Assembly (NCBI GenBank): GCA_023450935.1
Contig: JAEXGH010000017.1
Location: forward strand, 1 to 64,000
Direction of reading: 5' to 3'
Source of the DNA: Verrucomicrobiota bacterium
GTDB taxonomy: Bacteria > Verrucomicrobiota > Verrucomicrobiia > Opitutales > Intestinicryptomonadaceae
Length of the DNA stretch: 64,000 bases
The notes under the pieces were generated by a model, which was not told the DNA's origin, did no database searches, and saw nothing but the letters and a program-made list of their open reading frames with translations. The stretch's first letter is position 1, and every line of letters begins with the position of its first letter. This document shows positions 16,572 to 25,977 of this stretch, piece by piece. A program made the translations under genes and the position numbers.

Positions 16572-19382
16572 ATGAAATTTTTTAGAAACATTATCATCTT
16601 TATCGCGATGGCTTCATCTCTTTTTTCGGGGTGCTCAAAACCCTCCGTCCGACCGGACGAAAACTTGAAAATCAAAACGCTTTCAAACGGCTTTACCGTT
16701 GCGGTGTTCAAAAATTCCGAACCGCCGAACAGGTGTTCCATGCGCCTGCTTGTCAAGTCGGGGTCGCTGTTCGAAAGGGAAAGCGAAAGGGGGCTTGCGC
16801 ACTTCATAGAGCATATGGCGTTCAACGGCACGGAGCACTTCCCGTCGGGCGTCATGACCGAGTATTTCCAGCGATTGGGCATGGCGTTCGGCAGCGACAC
16901 CAACGCCCACACAAGCTTTACGGAAACCGTCTACAAACTCGAACTTCCCGAGACGGGCGAGAAAATCCTGAAGGAGAGCCTGCTGCTTTTGCGCGACTAT
17001 GCCGACAAGATGACCTTCGAGCAGTCGTTCATCGACAGCGAACGCAGTGTCGTCCTCGCCGAAATGAGCGCGCGCGACGACGCCAACTACCGCAAGGCGG
17101 TCAGGGAGATAGGGCTTGTTTTCAAGGGAACTGCCTTTGCCGACAGAATGCCGATAGGCACTGCCGAAGTGGTAAAAACCGCAAACCGCGACGAGTTTTT
17201 AGACTTCTACCGTGCCAACTACCGCCCCGACAATATGGTTTTGGTTGTCGTGGGCGATGTCGAACCCGAAAGGATTTTCAGTCTCGCCGCGGGTTTCGAG
17301 TCGTTCAAAAAACCCTCCGCCGCGCCCCGTGCGCTTGAAATGGGCGCGCTTTCGGGCAAAAACGGCGGGTTCGGCGGCGACAAGCTCGACATAAGCCTCG
17401 ACGCCGTGGGCGTGCCGAATTTGACGTGTTCTACGGCGTCGCTTTCGGTCGCGATGCCGGTCGGTAAAGACGGGCTTGATTCGGTCGAAGCCCGCGCGGA
17501 AAGCGACAGGCTCAACCTTCTCGGCTACGTTCTCAACGCGCGCTTTCAGCGCATCGCCGACGCGCCCGACGCGGAAATAGTTTCGGGCGGGGCTTCGTTT
17601 TTCGACTACTGCGCGAAAGTCCTCGTTTTCTCGGCCTCGTGCGACGCTCCGCTGGGCAAGTGGCGCGGCGCGACGGCGGAGCTTTTCCGCCAGCTTTTGA
17701 GCGTTGATTCCATAACCGACGCCGAAGTCCAAAACGCCAAGAAAAAGATTTTCGACGTTTTGCAGACGGCAATTAACGGCAAGAATACGCGCAAAAATTC
17801 CGCGCTCGCCTCCGAGATAACGTCGGCGTTCTCCGACGGCATAACGTATATTTCTCCCGAGCTGGATATGGAGCTTACAAAGCGAGCCTTCGCAAATTTC
17901 GGCGCGTCGGAAATGAAGAGGCTTTTCAACGACGTTCTTTCGCGGGGAAAAATCAGCCTGCTTGTTTCAGACTCCGCCGTTCCCGAAAAGGCGGAGCTTG
18001 AAAAGTTTGTCGCCGAAGCATACTCGGCGGCGGCAAAGTCGAAATACGGTGCGGAAAAATTCGACGTTTCAGACTTGGTGTTTTCGGAATTCGGCGAGGC
18101 GGGAAAAATCGTTTCCGAACGGAAAATCGACAAACTCGGCATCACGCAAATCAAATTCCAAAACGGCGTGGCGTTGAACGTAAAAAGCGACGCTTTCACA
18201 AAAGACGAAGTTCTGCTGAACGTGTGCATCGGCGGGGGCGTGGCGCAGATTCCCGCCGACAAACCGGAGTTCTTCGCTTCGGCTCCCGCCATAATTTTGG
18301 GAGGCACAAAATTCCAGACCGCCGCCCAGATAAACGCCGCCGCGAACCTGCTTAAAATGGGTGTTTCGGCGAAATTTTCGGGCGGAAGCCTGCTGATATC
18401 GGGTTCGAGCAACACGCGCGACGCCGAAAAAATGCTGCGCTATGCCGCCACTTTGGTTGCGGCCCCCTCCTTCCGCGACGACGCCACCGCAAACCTGCGC
18501 AACGCCGCCGAGGCCTTCTACCGCAACTACGAAACCGAACCTTCAACTCGCCTTAAGTTTATGTCGTCTTTCCTCTACGGCGATACCCTCGCGAAAATTC
18601 CCGGAACGTTCGAAAACTTCGCTAAGCATTCAATGGCCGATTTCGCCGCGTGGTTGCGCCCTATTCTCGGGAAGTCGTATATGGAAATTTCGATTGTCGG
18701 CGACATTGACGAACGCCTCGCCGTGCGCGTTGTTTCCGAAACTTTCGGGGCAATGCCCGACCGCGAAAAAACGCCGTTTGCCGTGCCGCGTGTAAAATTC
18801 GAGGGCGGCAAAGACATAACGCAGACGTATCTTGCCACCGACGAACCGCGCTCGCTTGCATGCGTTGTTTGGAACGCGTCGTTCGGCGGCGACATGCGCA
18901 AAATGCGCACCGCCACAATTCTCGGCGCGGTTTTGGACGACGTTCTGCGCAAGGATATCCGCGAGGGCGAAGGCAACGTATACAGCCCGTTCGCCTTCTA
19001 TACGAACGCGGCGTGGCTGGGCTTCGACGGCGCGGTTGCAACCGCCACGTTCGTAGAGCCCGCGCTCAACGCGGAGCTTGTAAAAAAGCTTTCGGCGAGC
19101 GGGCTGAAAACGGCGGCGGGCATTTCGGCCGACGAATTCGAGCGCGCCAAAATCCCGATAATAAAGTCGCTTAAGACGGCTGAAAGAAACAACAAATACT
19201 GGCTTTTCAGCGTCATGTCCAAATCGCAGGCGTATCCGCTTCTGATTGAAATGGCGTTGAACAGGGAGGAGTTTTACAAGTCGGTCACGCTTGAACAGGT
19301 GCGGGCAATGGCGGCCGAAATATTCTCGCAAAAGCCGTCGGTTTTGCGCGTTATGCCCTCGAAAACAGCCGCCCGAAAATAG
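16572..19382 (+). CDS. M16 (pitrilysin-type) zinc protease, lipoprotein
   Basis: The 936-residue protein begins with a lipoprotein signal (SLFSGC, Cys21), so it is probably anchored to a membrane facing the periplasm. The inverted zinc motif HFIEH is at 77-81, with the third ligand E157 exactly 76 residues later and a further conserved E164. The length corresponds to four M16 domains in one chain, as in PqqL-like proteases: active M16 near 40-200, inactive partner domains to about 480, and a second half-pair to the end. Such enzymes degrade short unfolded peptides. Substrate and partners are unknown. It lies in the long plus-strand run. Confidence 0.9.
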   Translation: MKFFRNIIIFIAMASSLFSGCSKPSVRPDENLKIKTLSNGFTVAVFKNSEPPNRCSMRLLVKSGSLFERESERGLAHFIEHMAFNGTEHFPSGVMTEYFQRLGMAFGSDTNAHTSFTETVYKLELPETGEKILKESLLLLRDYADKMTFEQSFIDSERSVVLAEMSARDDANYRKAVREIGLVFKGTAFADRMPIGTAEVVKTANRDEFLDFYRANYRPDNMVLVVVGDVEPERIFSLAAGFESFKKPSAAPRALEMGALSGKNGGFGGDKLDISLDAVGVPNLTCSTASLSVAMPVGKDGLDSVEARAESDRLNLLGYVLNARFQRIADAPDAEIVSGGASFFDYCAKVLVFSASCDAPLGKWRGATAELFRQLLSVDSITDAEVQNAKKKIFDVLQTAINGKNTRKNSALASEITSAFSDGITYISPELDMELTKRAFANFGASEMKRLFNDVLSRGKISLLVSDSAVPEKAELEKFVAEAYSAAAKSKYGAEKFDVSDLVFSEFGEAGKIVSERKIDKLGITQIKFQNGVALNVKSDAFTKDEVLLNVCIGGGVAQIPADKPEFFASAPAIILGGTKFQTAAQINAAANLLKMGVSAKFSGGSLLISGSSNTRDAEKMLRYAATLVAAPSFRDDATANLRNAAEAFYRNYETEPSTRLKFMSSFLYGDTLAKIPGTFENFAKHSMADFAAWLRPILGKSYMEISIVGDIDERLAVRVVSETFGAMPDREKTPFAVPRVKFEGGKDITQTYLATDEPRSLACVVWNASFGGDMRKMRTATILGAVLDDVLRKDIREGEGNVYSPFAFYTNAAWLGFDGAVATATFVEPALNAELVKKLSASGLKTAAGISADEFERAKIPIIKSLKTAERNNKYWLFSVMSKSQAYPLLIEMALNREEFYKSVTLEQVRAMAAEIFSQKPSVLRVMPSKTAARK

Positions 19383-19403
19383 GGGCGGCGCGCTAAAAAA
19401 GAG

Positions 19404-19432
19404 TTGAAAAAGGCGCGTTTTTTTTGTTCTAT
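19404..19432 (+). promoter_or_regulatory. Putative promoter abutting the pyrH start
   Basis: TTGAAA (19404-19409), a 17-base spacer and TTCTAT (19427-19432) stand only eight bases before the pyrH ATG, and no Shine-Dalgarno motif is present. Transcription would begin at or next to the start codon. Confidence 0.4.
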
Positions 19433-19440
19433 CGGTGCCG

Positions 19441-20154
19441 ATGAACTTAAAATACAAACGCATTGTCTTGAAATTGAGCGGCGAAGCCCTCAAAGACGTC
19501 AAAAACGGCGACTGTCTCGACAGCTCAATACTCAAAAAATTGGCGGTCGAATTGAAAGCAATCCACGAAAAGGGCGTGCAGATTTGTCTGGTAGTCGGCG
19601 GCGGAAACATTTTCAGGGGGCTTAGCGGAGCCCAGTCGGGAGTGGACAGAACCACGGGCGACTACATGGGCATGCTCGCAACCGTAATCAACGGTCTGGC
19701 TTTGATGAACGCGCTCGAAAAGGAGGGCGTCCCGGTGCGCGTGCAGACGGCGATTCCCATGGAAAAAGTGGCCGAGCCGTTTATCGTCCGCCGCGCCGTC
19801 CGCCATCTGGAAAAGGGGCGCGTTGTCATATTCGTGGCGGGGACGGGCAATCCGTATTTTTCTACCGACACCACCGCGGCCCTGCGCGCAAGCGAAATCA
19901 ACGCCGACTGTATCCTGAAGGCGACCAAAGTGGACGGCATCTACGACAAAGACCCGAAGAAATTCCCCGACGCCGTAAAATACGATTCCCTCACGTTTAT
20001 GCAGGCCATAGAAAAACGCCTCGCCGTAATGGATTCAACCGCGTTTTCGATGTGCATGGACAACAAAATTCCGATAATAGTTTTCGATATGTGCGCCGAA
20101 GGCAATATTCAAAGGGCGGTAGAAGGCTGCCCGATAGGCACGATTGTCTCGTAA
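19441..20154 (+). CDS. pyrH: Uridylate kinase (UMP kinase)
   Basis: PyrH phosphorylates UMP to UDP for pyrimidine nucleotide supply. The 237-residue amino-acid-kinase fold shows RIVLKLSGEAL at the start, VVGGGNIFRG, GTGNPYFSTDT and KATKVDGIYDKDPKK. The ATG at 19441 gives the standard N-terminus; a GTG six bases upstream is possible. The gene is followed by frr after 27 bases, the common bacterial pyrH-frr pair. A possible promoter lies directly before it, so expression may be partly independent of the upstream protease gene. Confidence 0.96.
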   Translation: MNLKYKRIVLKLSGEALKDVKNGDCLDSSILKKLAVELKAIHEKGVQICLVVGGGNIFRGLSGAQSGVDRTTGDYMGMLATVINGLALMNALEKEGVPVRVQTAIPMEKVAEPFIVRRAVRHLEKGRVVIFVAGTGNPYFSTDTTAALRASEINADCILKATKVDGIYDKDPKKFPDAVKYDSLTFMQAIEKRLAVMDSTAFSMCMDNKIPIIVFDMCAEGNIQRAVEGCPIGTIVS

Positions 20155-20181
20155 TTTAAAAAACAGAAAGAAAGGTTTGAA

Positions 20182-20742
20182 ATGGATATATCAGCGGAAA
20201 TCAAAAAAACGCAGGAAGCAATGAAAAAGGCCGTCGAATACGTCGGCAAAGAGTTCGAAACCGTCCACACGGGCAAGGCAAACCCCGGAATGGTAGAAAA
20301 CGTCATGGTCGAAGCCTACGGCACTACAAGCCGCCTCAGGGACATAGCGGCAATCACCACTCCCGACAGCTCCACAATCCGCGTGCAGCCGTGGGACAAG
20401 AGCATTCTCAAAGACGTCGAAAAGGCGATTCTCGCCGCCAACATCGGCTTTACGCCCGCAGTCATGGGAGAGGCGGTCCGCTGCCCAGTTCCCGCGCTCT
20501 CGGGCGAACGCCGCGCGGAACTCGCCAAAATCTGCCACGAAATGGCGGAGCAGGGCAGGGTCAGAATCCGCAATATACGCCGCGAGGTTCTCGACGCCGC
20601 CAAAAAAGCCCAGAAGGCGGGAGCGGCTACCGAGGACGATTTGAAAAAATTCGAAAAGGAAGTCCAGAACGTTACCGACAAAAGCATTGCGGAAGTCAAC
20701 TCGATGCTGGAGGCAAAAGAGGGCGACCTCAAAAAGATATAA
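20182..20742 (+). CDS. frr: Ribosome recycling factor
   Basis: RRF, together with EF-G, splits the post-termination ribosome. The 186-residue protein has the typical sequence ETVHTGKANPGMVENVMVEAYG and DVEKAILAANIGFTP, and the late motif RVRIRNIRREVLDAAKKAQK. The ATG has AAAGG about seven bases upstream. Its stop codon shares one base with the proB start (TAATG), so the two genes are translationally coupled. Confidence 0.96.
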   Translation: MDISAEIKKTQEAMKKAVEYVGKEFETVHTGKANPGMVENVMVEAYGTTSRLRDIAAITTPDSSTIRVQPWDKSILKDVEKAILAANIGFTPAVMGEAVRCPVPALSGERRAELAKICHEMAEQGRVRIRNIRREVLDAAKKAQKAGAATEDDLKKFEKEVQNVTDKSIAEVNSMLEAKEGDLKKI

Positions 20743-21836
20743 TGAATTCGGTTTGCAAAAGGCGCGTTGTCGTTAAAATCGGCACGGGCGTGCTCACAAG
20801 CGGCGTAGGTTGCTTGGAGCTTGGAAAAATGGACGCGTTGTGCGCCCAGATTGCCGAAGCGCGCCGCAGGGGCGACGAGGTTATCCTCGTAAGTTCCGGC
20901 GCGGTTGGGTTGGGAATGGGCAGGCTTGGGCTGAAGTCGCGCCCCAAAGACATTCGCAAAGTCCAGATGTGCGCGGCGGTCGGGCAGGGCAAGTTAATTC
21001 AGACGTGGTCGGAACTGTTCGAACCGTTCGGCATAAGCGCGGCTCAAATTCTGCTAGTGCGCGACGACGTTGACGTGCCTTCCCGCTACAAGGCGTTGCG
21101 CGAACTCCTCGACGAACTCCTCAAGTCGGGCGTAGTGCCCGTGATAAATGAAAACGACTGTCTCAGCGCGGCGGAACTGAATATGAAATTCGGCGACAAC
21201 GACGTGTTAAGCTCCCTTGTGGCGGCTCTTTCAAAGTCGGACGCACTTATGATTCTTTCGACGGCAAGCGGTCTTTTGGACATGCGCGGAAGCGGAAAAA
21301 TAGTGAAGGTGGTCGAGAAAATCACGCCCGAAATCAGGGCAATGGCGGGCGGAACGCAAAGCGCGACCGCGGTCGGCGGAATGGTCACGAAAATCAAGGC
21401 TGCGGAAATCGCCACGGGGTCTGGCTGCGACGTCTACATTGCGCGCGGCGACGCCGACAACGTTCTAATCGACATTCTAGACGGCAAAAACCCGGGCACG
21501 AAATTTTGCGCCTCAAAAACCGAGGGGGAAATCAGCTCCAGAAAAAGATGGCTTGCGTATTTCGGCAGAACTATTTCGAAAATTCTGGTGGATTCGGGCG
21601 CGGCGAAGGCCCTGCGCGAAAAGGGCAGCTCGCTGTTGCCGGCGGGCGTGCGCGCGGTTTCGGGCAAATTCTCCAAGGGCGCGATGGTCGAGATTGTGGA
21701 CGAGGCAACGGGCGCGGTTGTGGCGCGCGGGCTTGCCGAAATAGACTCTGCAGAACTCAAGTCGATGCGCGAACACCAAGGCAGGTGTTCGCACCGCGAC
21801 GTGGTTGTGCACCGCGACAATATGGCACTTGTTTGA
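20742..21836 (+). CDS. proB: Glutamate 5-kinase with PUA domain
   Basis: ProB phosphorylates glutamate, the first step of proline synthesis. The 364-residue protein has the amino-acid-kinase domain (VVVKIGTGVLT, VSSGAVGLGMGRL, INENDCLSAAE, GGMVTKIKAAEIA) and, from about residue 280, a C-terminal PUA domain (SGAAKALREKGSSLLPAGV) like the E. coli enzyme. The ATG overlaps the frr stop by one base; a longer in-frame extension through frr is only a shadow. proA is not in the window; proC lies 9 kb away on the other strand. Confidence 0.95.
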   Translation: MNSVCKRRVVVKIGTGVLTSGVGCLELGKMDALCAQIAEARRRGDEVILVSSGAVGLGMGRLGLKSRPKDIRKVQMCAAVGQGKLIQTWSELFEPFGISAAQILLVRDDVDVPSRYKALRELLDELLKSGVVPVINENDCLSAAELNMKFGDNDVLSSLVAALSKSDALMILSTASGLLDMRGSGKIVKVVEKITPEIRAMAGGTQSATAVGGMVTKIKAAEIATGSGCDVYIARGDADNVLIDILDGKNPGTKFCASKTEGEISSRKRWLAYFGRTISKILVDSGAAKALREKGSSLLPAGVRAVSGKFSKGAMVEIVDEATGAVVARGLAEIDSAELKSMREHQGRCSHRDVVVHRDNMALV

Positions 21837-21840
21837 GACT

Positions 21841-22416
21841 ATGGACAAAGAGTATGTAGTTCTTTCGCGCAATACCCGCGCAACGCTTCTGCCTTCGGAA
21901 TTGGAGGTTCTGCTGGCGGAGGGCAATGCGGTTAAAATCGACGCAACCGACTCCTCCGGCTACCGCGTTGAGGGCGTTTTCGGCGTAGCAAAAATAGCCG
22001 CCGCCGACGCCGACGCGCTCGGGATTGAGCGGCCAAAACCCGCTGAAAATTCGCTCTGCGCGTCTAACAACCCAAAGCGCGAGTATGTGTTTTCCGACGC
22101 CCCCTCCGTAAGAGCTGTCGACATCGACGAAGTGTGGGCGGTTGCCAAGACGGTTTTCGACCCCGAAATTCCCGTGAATATTGTCGATTTGGGGCTTATC
22201 TACCGCATAGAGATTGTGGACGGCGATAGGGTGGAAATCGATATGACACTCACCGCCCCGGGCTGCTCAATGGGCCCCATTATTGCAGATGACCTGCGCG
22301 TGAGGGTAGAGGCTTTGCCCGCCGTGCGCGAGGCGGTCGTGAACATAGTGTGGGACCCGCCGTGGAATCAGGATATGATGAGCGAGGAAGCGCGAATGAT
22401 TCTCGGAATTGCGTAA
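21841..22416 (+). CDS. MIP18/DUF59-family protein, SufT-like
   Basis: A 191-residue protein whose second half (about 95-190) is a DUF59 domain: VFDPEIPVNIVDLGLIY, then LTAPGCSMGPIIADDL with the conserved Cys, and NIVWDPPWN. This arrangement, with an extra N-terminal domain of about 90 residues, matches proteins annotated as putative Fe-S assembly factor SufT. It begins four bases after proB. No intact suf operon is nearby; a broken sufD piece lies at 26.5 kb. The role in Fe-S protein maturation is inferred from the family. Confidence 0.82.
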   Translation: MDKEYVVLSRNTRATLLPSELEVLLAEGNAVKIDATDSSGYRVEGVFGVAKIAAADADALGIERPKPAENSLCASNNPKREYVFSDAPSVRAVDIDEVWAVAKTVFDPEIPVNIVDLGLIYRIEIVDGDRVEIDMTLTAPGCSMGPIIADDLRVRVEALPAVREAVVNIVWDPPWNQDMMSEEARMILGIA

Positions 22417-22442
22417 TTTTTTAACCTAAAATGTTTGTTAAT

Positions 22443-23318
22443 ATGAAAAAAAGATTGTTTTTATTGGCGGCTGTTTCGGCGTTTGCCTGCGGCCAACTTT
22501 TCGGGGCAAAGCTCAATCTTTCCGGAAGCGATATAATCGCGCCGGTTTTGGAAAAGGATGCAAAAACGCTCTTGACGGCGGCAGGCGTCGACGCGGAAAT
22601 AGACATGAAGGGAACGTATTTCGCAATTCCCGACGTGCTTTCGGGAAAGTCGGACGCCGCGGTTGTGGCAATGCCACGCACGGCAATTCTTCCGGAAGGA
22701 TTGACGGCGCTGCCGTTCGCGTATCAGGCGGCGGTCGTGGTTGTAAATTCGGTCAACCCGATGGAGGAAATTTCGTCGAAAAGACTCTTCGATATATACT
22801 CGGCAAGTGCGGCTCCGCGCTGCGAAACATGGGCGCAGGCGGGCGTTTACGACGTGAGTTTGCGCGACATTATGCCTATTTCCACCTCCTATTCGGACAA
22901 TGTTGTTGTGGAGCTTTTCAAGACCGAGGCTCTCGGCGGGACAAATATCGGCTTGTGGGTGAATATGCCCGCGCGCAAGGCGGACATTTTGAATATGGTA
23001 AAAACAAACAATTCGGCAATAGCCGTTTTGGGTAAGGCAACTTCGGGCGATATGGTTAAAGTGTTGCCGGTATCGCGCGCGGGCGCGGGCAAAAACTACG
23101 CCTACAAGCCCGATATAGAAAACTTCCTAAACGGCGACTATCCCCTCACTTTGCCCTTCTACATTGTGTTCAAAAAGGAAAATACCCAGAAGGTAAAACC
23201 GCTTGTAAAGGTTTTGCTTGATGATAAAATAGCGGAACTTATTGATAAAAGCGATTTTTATGCCGCGCCGAAAAATTCTCGAAAAAAATCGATTTTTGAG
23301 CTTGACTTGGTTAGGTAA
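22443..23318 (+). CDS. Periplasmic substrate-binding (PstS-like) protein
   Basis: The 291-residue protein has a signal peptide (about 1-22). A phosphate-binding-like fold of the PBP_like_2 type is suggested by NLSGSDIIAPVL near the start, GKSDAAVVAMPRT and the later SYSDNVVVELFKTEALGGT. No permease or ATPase genes adjoin it, so it may act alone or with distant transport genes. The start at 22443 follows a weak site; an in-frame ATG 12 bases earlier (22431) is possible. It is the last protein gene of the plus-strand run and tRNA-Gly follows 34 bases later, perhaps on the same transcript. The ligand is not known. Confidence 0.7.
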   Translation: MKKRLFLLAAVSAFACGQLFGAKLNLSGSDIIAPVLEKDAKTLLTAAGVDAEIDMKGTYFAIPDVLSGKSDAAVVAMPRTAILPEGLTALPFAYQAAVVVVNSVNPMEEISSKRLFDIYSASAAPRCETWAQAGVYDVSLRDIMPISTSYSDNVVVELFKTEALGGTNIGLWVNMPARKADILNMVKTNNSAIAVLGKATSGDMVKVLPVSRAGAGKNYAYKPDIENFLNGDYPLTLPFYIVFKKENTQKVKPLVKVLLDDKIAELIDKSDFYAAPKNSRKKSIFELDLVR

Positions 23319-23351
23319 AAAGGCACAATTCCACCACATAATTTACTTGAT

Positions 23352-23427
23352 GCGGGCGTAGCTCAATTGGCAGAGCGTGACCTTGCCAAGGTCGAGGTTG
23401 TCGGTTCGAACCCGATCGCCCGCTCCA
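23352..23427 (+). tRNA. tRNA-Gly (anticodon GCC)
   Basis: A 76-base cloverleaf: acceptor GCGGGCG pairs with CGCCCGC, the D-arm contains AGCTCAATTGGCAGAGC, the anticodon loop TTGCCAA gives GCC, the T-arm is GTCGG-TTCGAAC-CCGAT, and CCA is encoded at 23425-23427. A terminator follows within four bases. The degraded island of 23.5-29.7 kb begins just behind it. Confidence 0.97.
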
Positions 23428-23430
23428 AGA

Positions 23431-23463
23431 AAAAAGGCGCAGTCTTAGGATTGCGCCTTTTTT
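23431..23463 (+). terminator. Terminator after tRNA-Gly
   Basis: AAAAAGGCGCA (23431-23441) pairs with TGCGCCTTTTT (23452-23462), followed by more T residues. Confidence 0.9.
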
Positions 23464-23535
23464 TGCGCCCATATTTCCCGCCCATATTTTCGGATCAATC
23501 CCAAAAGTTGGGGTCAACACCAAAGAGAGTGGATT

Positions 23536-24247
23536 TTAATGAAAGACGCCGCATAGAACCAAGACCCTCAATCTATAATTTTCAAAGTTTTTATAACCGT
23601 AAGCCATTCGTTGTATCAGTTTCATTTTCCTGTGGAAGCCTTCGGTTATTGAGTTATTTTTCGTAAATCTCCACATTCGGATTATCGGCGTAAACCACTC
23701 GCTTATTGTCTTTGCGAGCCGCTCAAACTCTTGTGTCGCTTCGTATTTCATTTGCTTCATCATTCCTTTCAGTTCTCTTACATTCCTTTGCCGTTTGATG
23801 TTTCCTGTTCAGCAGCTCACACACCCTTTCCTTAAACTCGTATGCTACCTTTATTGCTGGATTATCCTCGAAAACCTTTTCCAATCGCTCAAGCTCTTCG
23901 GAGTTCAACCTGCACTGTGCCCAAAATTAGGACAGGAACGCGAGTCAAAACTCCATAAAGTGGTACAATACAAGCCTTATCACATGGAACCTGTCTACCA
24001 ATATCTTCGCATTCGGAAAGCATCTTCTAACTATGCTTCGGTAGCCGCTACTTAAATCCATACATACCACTTTGACCTTTCCCCTGCCTTTGTAGGACAT
24101 CAGCGTACTCTCAATATCGCTATGTCTCTTGCCTTTTATTACATCGTATATTCTGTGATGCGACAAGTCCACTATCGCAGAAGAAAAACCTTGACCTACC
24201 TTTAACGTCTTTAATATCTTGTATGAAGTTATTATCACACTGGGCAT
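23536..24247 (-). pseudogene. Degenerate ISL3-family transposase
   Basis: Three minus-strand pieces together resemble an ISL3-type DDE transposase. The first (24247 to 23945) has VDLSHHRIYDVIKGK and VVCMDLSSGYRSIVRRCFPN...VDRFHVIRLV. The second (to 23723) reads ERLEKVFEDNPAIKVAYEFKE in the same frame, but beyond in-frame TGA and TAA codons. The third (23763 to 23536), ITEGFHRKMKLIQRMAYGYKNF, is in another frame. The N-terminal zinc-finger and HTH part is missing. A whole ISL3 transposase is about 400 residues. Family motifs are clear; the gene is inactive as it stands. Confidence 0.82.
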
Positions 24248-24369
24248 TGTAAGGATTTTTCCTTCTTTGCCCTCCTTCTTTTATCCATTCCACTTTCTTT
24301 GACGAAGAACGAGAAATGCGCCGATTGTTCGGCGTATTTTTTTTACTCTAAACACTGTATAAACACGTC

Positions 24370-24398
24370 TTGACAAAAGTGATTTTTTTTTGTTCTAA
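24370..24398 (+). promoter_or_regulatory. Probable promoter of the secreted glycoside hydrolase
   Basis: Consensus TTGACA (24370-24375), a 17-base spacer and TTCTAA (24393-24398). The gene starts 45 bases downstream, preceded by AT-rich sequence. Confidence 0.45.
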
Positions 24399-24443
24399 AT
24401 GAAAAATGCCAAAAAATTCAATTCATTATAATTTTTTATCTAT

Positions 24444-25880
24444 ATGAAAAAAGTACTCTTATCGTTGTCGGCATTTTTTGTTTTGCCGCTGTTTGCCGAA
24501 ACAGATTTTATCCGCGTTTCGCAAGAAAATCCGCGCTATTTTGAAACAAACGGGAAGTGCTGGATTCCAAACGGATATAATTTGGCTTTCCCAAGGCCTT
24601 TTTTCTACGATAAATCCGAAGACGAAGCATTTGCGTTAATCGAGAAACAAATATCGGCACTTGCCGCCAACGGCGGAAATTATATACGCGTTTGGACTTC
24701 CGCAAATTTTTATGAATTTGAAACTTCCGCTGGCGTGTTCGACGAAAAAAAGCTCTCCCGTCTTGACAGATTGATGAAGCTTGCCCAAAAGTACGGCGTA
24801 CGCGTAAAGCTGTGCCTAGAGCATTTCAGAAATGTAAAAAAATATACGCCTGTCGATGCCGAACGCGGTCTGCCTGCAGCTATGTTTTCAAAGTCGATAT
24901 ATTCGGGCGACTTCAAGGATATGGCGGATTACCTCGAATCCGAAAAAGGAAAAGGTTTTTATCTTGCCCGCGCGAAAAAACTTGCCGACCGTTATCGCGA
25001 CAATCCGTATATCTTCGGAATCGAACTTTGGAACGAAGCGGATACTGTATCTGTATGGCCACGCATAGGAGCTATGGAAAAATGGACGGCGGAAATGTTG
25101 CCACGCGTAAAAAAACTTTTCCCAAAGCATATGATAATGCAAAGTCTCGGCAGTTTTTCGCAATACAATATGTACGGGCGCTACTATGAATACTCCAATA
25201 TTGCGGGCAACGATGTTGCGCAGGTTCACCGCTACCTTGATTTGGGGGCGGGAATGGATATTTGCAAAGCTCCGATAGACATATTTGCGTCTGACAGTGT
25301 TCGCATTTTGCGCGAAATGTCCAAAACAAAACCAGTTGTATTGGCGGAAACTGGGGCGGTAAAACCGAACCACGCGGGCCCCTCCGAACTCTATGGGAAA
25401 GACACTGAAGGTTCTATTTTGCACGACGTTTTGTTTTCGGCATTTTACTCGGGTGCTGCGGGGGCAGGGCAGTGCTGGCATTGGGAGGAATATATTTTGA
25501 GGAATAATCTATATTGGCACTTCGGCAGATTTGCAAAAGCCATTGAAGGCTTGAACCCAATCGCCGAAAAGTTCGAGCCGTTCCGTGCTGACACCCCGAA
25601 TTTGCGTGTTTACGGGTTAAATGGCAAAAATACCATTATTGTATGGATTCGCGATAGCTCGAGCGATTGGCGTTCGGAAATAGAGCGCGGCGAAAAGCCA
25701 AAAACGATTTCAGCTGCCGAGCTCGATTTTTCCAGATACTTGCGTTCGCGAAAGGCGAATAAGGCGCAAGTATATAATCCTTGGACTGATAAATACGTTG
25801 ATGTTGAGCTTAAAAACGGCAAGTTGCGTTTGCCTGATTTTAAAAAATCGGTTGTCGTAAAAATAAAATTCGAGGGTTAA
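24444..25880 (+). CDS. Secreted glycoside hydrolase, clan GH-A (GH5-like)
   Basis: The 478-residue protein has a signal peptide (about 1-18, ...LPLFAET) and a TIM-barrel of clan GH-A type. The acid/base is E198 in FGIELWNEAD and the likely nucleophile E302 in VVLAETGAV; GNYIRVWTSANFYEFE marks an early barrel strand. From about residue 390 a C-terminal beta-domain follows (LRVYGLNGKNTIIVWIRD). This layout is common for cellulase/mannanase-like enzymes of gut Verrucomicrobiota and Bacteroidota; the substrate is not decided. The gene is AT-richer than its core neighbours and lies inside the degraded island beside tRNA-Gly, which suggests it arrived as cargo. It has its own promoter and terminator. 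Confidence 0.83.
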   Translation: MKKVLLSLSAFFVLPLFAETDFIRVSQENPRYFETNGKCWIPNGYNLAFPRPFFYDKSEDEAFALIEKQISALAANGGNYIRVWTSANFYEFETSAGVFDEKKLSRLDRLMKLAQKYGVRVKLCLEHFRNVKKYTPVDAERGLPAAMFSKSIYSGDFKDMADYLESEKGKGFYLARAKKLADRYRDNPYIFGIELWNEADTVSVWPRIGAMEKWTAEMLPRVKKLFPKHMIMQSLGSFSQYNMYGRYYEYSNIAGNDVAQVHRYLDLGAGMDICKAPIDIFASDSVRILREMSKTKPVVLAETGAVKPNHAGPSELYGKDTEGSILHDVLFSAFYSGAAGAGQCWHWEEYILRNNLYWHFGRFAKAIEGLNPIAEKFEPFRADTPNLRVYGLNGKNTIIVWIRDSSSDWRSEIERGEKPKTISAAELDFSRYLRSRKANKAQVYNPWTDKYVDVELKNGKLRLPDFKKSVVVKIKFEG

Positions 25881-25892
25881 TTATTGCTTTTG

Positions 25893-25928
25893 AAAAAAAT
25901 GGGGGACTTTTTTATCCCCCATTTTTTT
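25893..25928 (+). terminator. Terminator of the GH5-like gene
   Basis: A 14-bp inverted repeat (AAAAAAATGGGGGA with TCCCCCATTTTTTT) with an eight-base loop lies 13 bases after the stop. The sequence can act on both strands. Confidence 0.9.
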
Positions 25929-25977
25929 TCGGCTTTTTCTAAAAATTTTCGGCTAAGCCAGTGCGCAAAGTACTTTT